Source: Desarmillaria ectypa (Eukaryota; Basidiomycota; Agaricomycetes; Agaricales; Physalacriaceae). From it: 64,000 nt of DNA. The first letter of the stretch is position 1. Each line of letters opens with the position of its first letter. The position numbers and the translations under genes are program-made. The notes beneath the pieces were generated by a model. It was not told where the DNA came from. It saw only the letters and a list, made by a program, of their open reading frames with translations, and searched no databases. This document shows, piece after piece, positions 59,131 through 64,000 of the stretch. The stretch lies in NCBI GenBank assembly GCA_030407005.1, contig JAUDYN010000005.1:682001-746000 (forward strand). The letters run 5' to 3'.

Positions 59131-61090
59131 CTAACAGCAATTAGCACTATTTTAAACCAAGAACAAGAGGAAAAATAGAGACTGGTCATGTTTTTATCAA
59201 AAGCATTGACTATTACTGAGCAAAATTATGAGATTTACAACAAAGAACTGCTTACAATCATGCTCACCCTCAACAAATGGAGGCATTATCTTATGGGTGC
59301 TGCTGTAGATTTTGAGATCTAGACAGATTATCAGAATTTGCAGTATTTCTGAAAAACTCAGAAACTCAATTGCTGACAAGTGTGATGGGTAACTGAACTT
59401 GCTGAATATCACTTCACTCTTCACCACAAACATGGGACTGTGAACAAGAAGGCAGATCTTCTTAGTCAATGAGCAGACCATGAACAAGGCAAAGATGACA
59501 ACAAAGAGGTTGTTGTTTTTAAAGCTGAATTCTTCAATGCCATGATCATGCCAACCTTGGAAGAAGCTTATGAGTGCATCAAAAACACTACCTGAGATCA
59601 TCAGAAGTGGGATCAAGGAATTTCAGATTCATTGAATCATGAAAAAGAGATTCAGGAGAAGGATGGCATCCTCTATTACAACCAAAGGATCTACATTTCT
59701 CAAGACCATGCCATCTGAGGAGAAATCATCACCTGCTGCCATGATCACATCATGGCAGGACAACCAGGAGTAGAAAAGACAAAAGAGTTAGTCTTAAGAG
59801 ACTATTGGTGGCCAAAGATGAAGAAGGATATCAAAACTTATGTTTGGAAGTCTCACACCCCCAAAGTCAAACACTCAGGCCAAACATGCACTGCTTCATC
59901 CTAATGAAGTACCCTTGGAGCCATAAACACATATTTCAGTTGATATGGTTACCAGACTACCCATTTCCAATGGCCATGATACTATTTTGATCATTGTCAA
60001 CTGATTTTCTAAAGCAATAATTCCTATTGCATGCAGCACTGAGCTCTCATCTGAAGGATAGGCTCAAATTCTATGTGATGAAGTATATGCCAAATATAGC
60101 ATACCCATAACTGTCATCTCTGATTGAGGACCACAATTTATATCCAAGTTCTTAGCAGATTTATATAATATGCTATAAATTAAAGAAAACACCTTGACAG
60201 CATTTCATCCTTAAACCAATAGACAAATAGAATGCATCAACCAAGAGGTGGAAAAATATCTTAGGATATTCATCAATCACTGACAAGATGACTGGGCCAA
60301 ATGGTTGCCACTGGCAGCCTTTCAACACAATAATCATGTACACTCTGCAGTGGGCAAAAGCCTATTTCAGATCAACTATGGCCAAAATCCTTGAGTTGCC
60401 CCTAACTTGAATACTCATTCCTCTCTCCACACTCTGGTGTCAGAATTGTTCCAAGACATAATGAAGTGCATTCACAATGAGACTAAGACCACTTTATAAA
60501 AAGCAGCTGAGCAAATGAAAATGCAATATGACAAGAAGAAGAGGACAGCAGTTGAGTATCAAACTGGTCAAAAGATTTGGCTTGACACTACAAATCTACA
60601 TTTGCCTCACCTCAAGAAAAAGCTCAACAACAAACAAGTCAGGCCTTTCATCATCATTGAAAAATATGGTCTTTCAGCCTACAAGCTGAAACTTTCTCTC
60701 ATATGGAGAATTTACCTGATCTTTAATGAGACTCTCCTCATAGCATACATTCCTCCTGCCTTCCCCAATCAGAAACAACCTTTCCCTTCTCTGCTGGACA
60801 TTATCTACAGTGAGAAAGAATATGAGATTGAATCTATTTTAGATGACAGACCCTGCAAAGTTCACAGAAGAAAAGGCCAACCATCAAGAATGATTACTGA
60901 CTATCTTGTCAAATGGAAGAGTTACAGATCTGAAGAAAATCAATGGGTTGCAGAAAGAAATCTGGGCAATGCAAAAGGAGTGATTGCCAAATGTCTCAAG
61001 AACAAAGGAGTGATGGAAGTACAAGCAGTCATAGTCACTTCCACCAAAGCCACTGTCATCATCAATGCTAAGAAGACTGTAACTAAATAG
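59131..61090 (+). pseudogene. E3 pol remnant: RNase H, integrase, chromodomain
   Basis: RNase H: SKALTITEQNYEIYNKELLT at about 59200, ending KKADLLS near 59450. Integrase: HIMAGQPGVEKTKELVLRDY, then WWPKMKKD near 59810; the catalytic core is broken. The 60515-61090 frame is open for 191 codons: MKMQYDKKKRTAVEYQTGQK, the integrase C-terminal module, then the chromodomain YEIESILDDRPC with DYLVKWKSYRSEENQWV. This last piece is the best-preserved chromodomain in the plus-strand elements. Confidence 0.8.
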
Positions 61091-61323
61091 CAATATTTGG
61101 TCAAGAAATATCTGTACATTGAATACTGGTATTACAAGGAGGAAATTCCAGAGTTAGAAAAACTCATCAACAAAAACTAGAAGGTGAATACTCAGGATAG
61201 AGACAGGGGAGATGATTAATAAAATGGAGATAATAATGCATGGAATGCATGAGAAACCCAGTTGGAAGGACTAGTAGTCAGATCATAATGACAGTTGGGA
61301 CATCTGTCTTAACAAGGGGTATT

Positions 61324-61702
61324 GTTACAATTTTTTCTTCTTTTAACAGTTATCTTATCTTTTTATCTAGACACTGATCTTATCACATCTAATCTCAGCA
61401 CCTATCATAAACAATGGACCAGTCACCTCATGGTTACCAAATGACAATAAGCCATTGTGCTATGGTTCATGATGGTTGCCCAGTTATACTTATGCATTTC
61501 TTGTTTCACACATGGACACATCATTTCACTCTTTATTATTAGACCCCATACATTAGTATATAAGCAAGATAGCTCTTGCTGTATATTCTCCAGCTTTGAG
61601 CTAAGTTTAATCTATACCAAACTTTCTTGTCAACTCCTCCTTTCACCTAAAGCTAGTCTTTAGTCTTTGACTCTTAGTTGACAACATTCTTGGACTCATT
61701 GG
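61324..61702 (+). repeat. LTR B (3' LTR of E3), cut by LTR A
   Basis: It starts TGTTACAATTTTTTC right after the purine tract and continues to ctcattgg at 61702, where LTR A of the minus-strand element E4 begins. Compared with 58862-59130, roughly the last 70 bases are missing. Confidence 0.7.
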
Positions 61703-62124
61703 TGTTGGGCACTGCCTTGAGCATGTGACTTGGGACATCAGCTGATCTCTCTGGGCTGTTACACGTTCGAACAATCACCCAGATAGAGAGATAGAAGCTT
61801 TAGTCTTCTGTGTAGTGTGAGTCAAGGAGTATATGAGTTGAATTTAGTCAAGAGATAGAGTACAACTATGTAGTTTACTCTGTTTATATAGTATTTCTAT
61901 GGCATTATATATAGATGAAACGCTAAAGTCCATGCATGAATGGTGTCAAAGTAGGACGATCTGAGAGGATCATACAACCAATAGAAAGTGTCTGGGGTAA
62001 CAGATGGTGAGAATGAGGGTTGTAGCCAGCGAATAGCTGGATACAAGTCAGATTCTTGAATGGATTAGATGGCTGAGTCATGGATATGACTCAGATAAGA
62101 TAAGATAATGGAAAAATCATAACA
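61703..62124 (-). repeat. LTR A copy 3 (3' LTR of E4)
   Basis: On the minus strand it starts TGTTATGATTTTTCC after the purine tract taacaagggggtaa and ends GTGCCCAACA. 422 bases; it retains several CpG sites (acacgttcgaac, aaacgctaa), unlike copies 1 and 2. Confidence 0.8.
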
Positions 62125-62156
62125 TTACCCCCTTGTTAAAGCAGTCATCCCAACTG

Positions 62157-64000
62157 CTAAGGCTCTTCTATAGGGGTGTCATATTGGGTTGCGATTTGAC
62201 TGATCCAGTACTGATCAATCAGCTTCTTCCATATTTCTTCATCTGGATTGATGATCCATTTGGTATATCCATCCTTTCTTTTGGCAAGGTAGGCTACGTC
62301 ACCATGTTCTGAGTATTCGTGGTCCAGTATCTTGACCACTGCTTTGTTCTTGGTTGCAATTTTTGGAGTGTATACGGTGCAGTTTATGCTGGCCTGATAC
62401 TTGTGGATCGCTTCCAAGGCATTTGTCATCTTGTTTTCTTAGACCCATGAGTTGTGTTCATGGGTCCATCCTTTCCATTTAACCAGGTAGTCCATGACTT
62501 CTCTAGATGGTTGTCCTTGTTTGGCTCGTACCTTTCTGATGCATGAATCCAGGACTTCTTCGATTTCATACTCTTCTTGACCGTCAATAAGGTCTGGAGG
62601 AGGGGGCAGTGGTTGTTCTTGATTCGGGAATGAGGGTGCAACATATGGAGTCAGCAATTTCTCATTGAACTGGGGATGAATCTTCCAGTGGGGTGGCAGT
62701 TTTAGCTTGTATGCTGCTGTTCCTGACTTTTTGATGATTTTGAATGGTTCTGTTTGCTTGTCATCGAGCTTTTTCTTTGGTCTTGGAAGATGAAGGTTGG
62801 TGGTGTCGAGCCAGACCTTATCACTGACTTGGTATTGTCAGGGTGACTTCTTTCTTTTATCATACTGCATCTTCATTTGCGCTGCTGCCTTCTCTAAGGT
62901 GTCATGGACCTCCTTATGGACTTTGGCCATAGTTTTGGTGAAGTCAACAGCTGCAGGATTTGTGAAGCTGGTTTTCTGAATTGACTCAGGAATGAGTTGG
63001 GGGTTGCATCCGTATAGGACCATGAAAGGACTCTTGCCCATAGCCGAATGGACTTGGTTGTTATGGGCAAATTCGGCTAGGGGTAGCCATGCCACCCAGT
63101 CTGTCTGTCAGTGGTTGATGAAGATACAGAGATACTTCTCGACCTCTTGGTTGACCCTTTCTGTCTGTCCATCAGTCTGAGGGTGATATGCCATTGAGGC
63201 ATTCTGTGTGATATTTAGCATTCAGTAGAGCTCCTTCATGAATGTGGAGACAAATTGGGGTCCTTGGTCAGATATGACCACTTGTGGCATTCCATGTTTT
63301 GCATATACATGATTGCAAAGCATTAGGGCCCATCCTTCAGTGGATAATTCCTCATTGCACAGAATGAGTAGGATGTTCTTGGAGAATCTGTCTACAATGA
63401 TGAGTAGAGCATCGAATTCTTCTGACTCTAGGAGTCCTGTTACCATGTTGACCAAAATATGGGTCCATAGCATATCCAGGATTGCATTCAGATAAAGAGG
63501 CACAGCTTTGGCCTGCATATCGCTCTTTGTTCTTTGACATGTCTCGCATCCCTTGATGTAAGACTCAACGTCTTTCTTCATCTTTGGCCACCAATACTCA
63601 TGAAGAATGAGTTCCTTGGTCTTGGCAATTTCTGGATGTCCAGCAGTGATGTGATCATGAAATTGTGAAATGATCTCCCCATGTAGAATAGAGTCATTAG
63701 GAATGTAGACTCGTCCATCATACCACAGGATTTCATCTTCCTGTATGATTCCTTGTTTGTGGTTCAGGGATTTCTTGATTTTTTGATCCCACTAGTCCTT
63801 TTGTCTTGTTGCGTCTCTTATACATGTGATCCTTTCTTTGGTGGTTGGTAATACCAATGCCTGGAAATGTTCAGGGGAGAGAATGACAACATCTTGGTTG
63901 TCTTCTTTTCCTTGATCATGATTGTCCCATCTACTGAGAAGATCGGCCTTCTTGTTTGCAGTCCCAGCTTTATGTTGAAGGATAAAATGGTATTCCACTA
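62157..64000 (-). pseudogene. E4 pol, C-terminal half: RNase H, integrase, chromodomain
   Basis: From the right edge: RNase H end (FILQHKAGTANKKADLLSRW), integrase zinc finger (YIKGCETCQRTKSDMQAKA at about 63550), core pieces (MVTGLLESEEFDALLIIVDR, MPQVVISDQGPQFVSTFMKE), MAWLPLAEFAHNNQVHSAMG, then the chromodomain EEYEIEEVLDSC with PSREVMDYLVKWKGWTHEHN at about 62600-62460, and the tail to the EEP stop at 62157-62159. Breaks are few: a frame change near 63200-63100 and stops near 62840 and 62440. The first half is not in the window, so whether it can still move is unknown. Confidence 0.85.

Larger units (their letters stand above)
59131..61702 (+). mobile_element. Gypsy chromovirus E3, 5' truncated, with LTR B
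   Basis: Plus-strand remnant starting inside RNase H and running through integrase and chromodomain to a purine tract (taacaaggggtat) and LTR B. It is a relative of, but distinct from, the LTR A family. Strong CpG depletion and many stops mark it as old. Confidence 0.8.
61703..64000 (-). mobile_element. Gypsy chromovirus E4 (continues beyond right edge)
   Basis: Minus-strand element with LTR A, chromodomain, integrase and RNase H; its 5' part is outside the window. More CpG and fewer stops than E1-E3 make it the youngest chromovirus here. Confidence 0.88.

Noticed and set aside
1..64000. CRISPR arrays, operons, ribosome-binding sites
   Set aside because: The window is eukaryotic (spliced genes); no regularly spaced short repeats were seen.

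Overview
The window looks like nuclear DNA of a mushroom-forming basidiomycete (Agaricomycetes). Genes are compact and split by many ~50-base GT..AG introns. The gene content fits: two Zn2Cys6 regulators, a fungal-luciferase-domain protein, IFI6/ISG12-like proteins, CWH43, LDB17, and a fungal MscS channel with an EF-hand. Assignments come from reading translations, splice signals and motifs by eye; no search was run.

Layout. (1) 1-6506 is the 3' part of a decayed Ty3/Gypsy element (G1) ending in a 1.34-kb LTR ('LTR C'); it is inserted in a Ty1/Copia element whose remainder runs 6507-9721. (2) 10385-20714 is a loose, partly lineage-specific region: a Zn2Cys6/Fungal_trans_2 regulator, a multi-span membrane protein, a doubtful hypothetical, a tandem array of IFI6-like genes (two intact, one ruined), gene debris, and a luciferase-domain protein. 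(3) 21765-44642 is a tight housekeeping block of AP-3 beta, threonyl-tRNA synthetase, homoserine O-acetyltransferase, LDB17/SPIN90-like, CWH43, a CobW/ZNG1-type GTPase, a J-domain protein, a second Zn2Cys6 regulator and an MscS channel. Four pairs in it are head-to-head with 67-191 bases between start codons. (4) 45269-64000 is a ~19-kb nest of Gypsy chromoviruses in both orientations with at least three LTR families, many TGA stops and almost no CpG in the oldest copies.

How it fits together. The housekeeping genes are functionally unrelated (vesicle sorting, translation, methionine synthesis, actin/endocytosis, GPI-anchor lipid remodelling, metal chaperoning, osmotic response); their order looks set by shared promoters rather than by a pathway. 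The retroelement blocks on both sides carry the same LTR C in the same orientation, so the whole gene island lies between two direct repeats. The right-hand LTR C joins two oppositely oriented chromovirus remnants without a target-site duplication, which points to past LTR-LTR recombination.

The most notable observations are: a threonyl-tRNA synthetase gene that seems to encode mitochondrial and cytosolic forms from two in-frame starts (weak-context first AUG, strong-context second); extreme ACTAGT enrichment in G1; CpG loss with CGA-to-TGA nonsense codons graded between elements; and the IFI6-like tandem array. I found no convincing entirely new multi-gene system.
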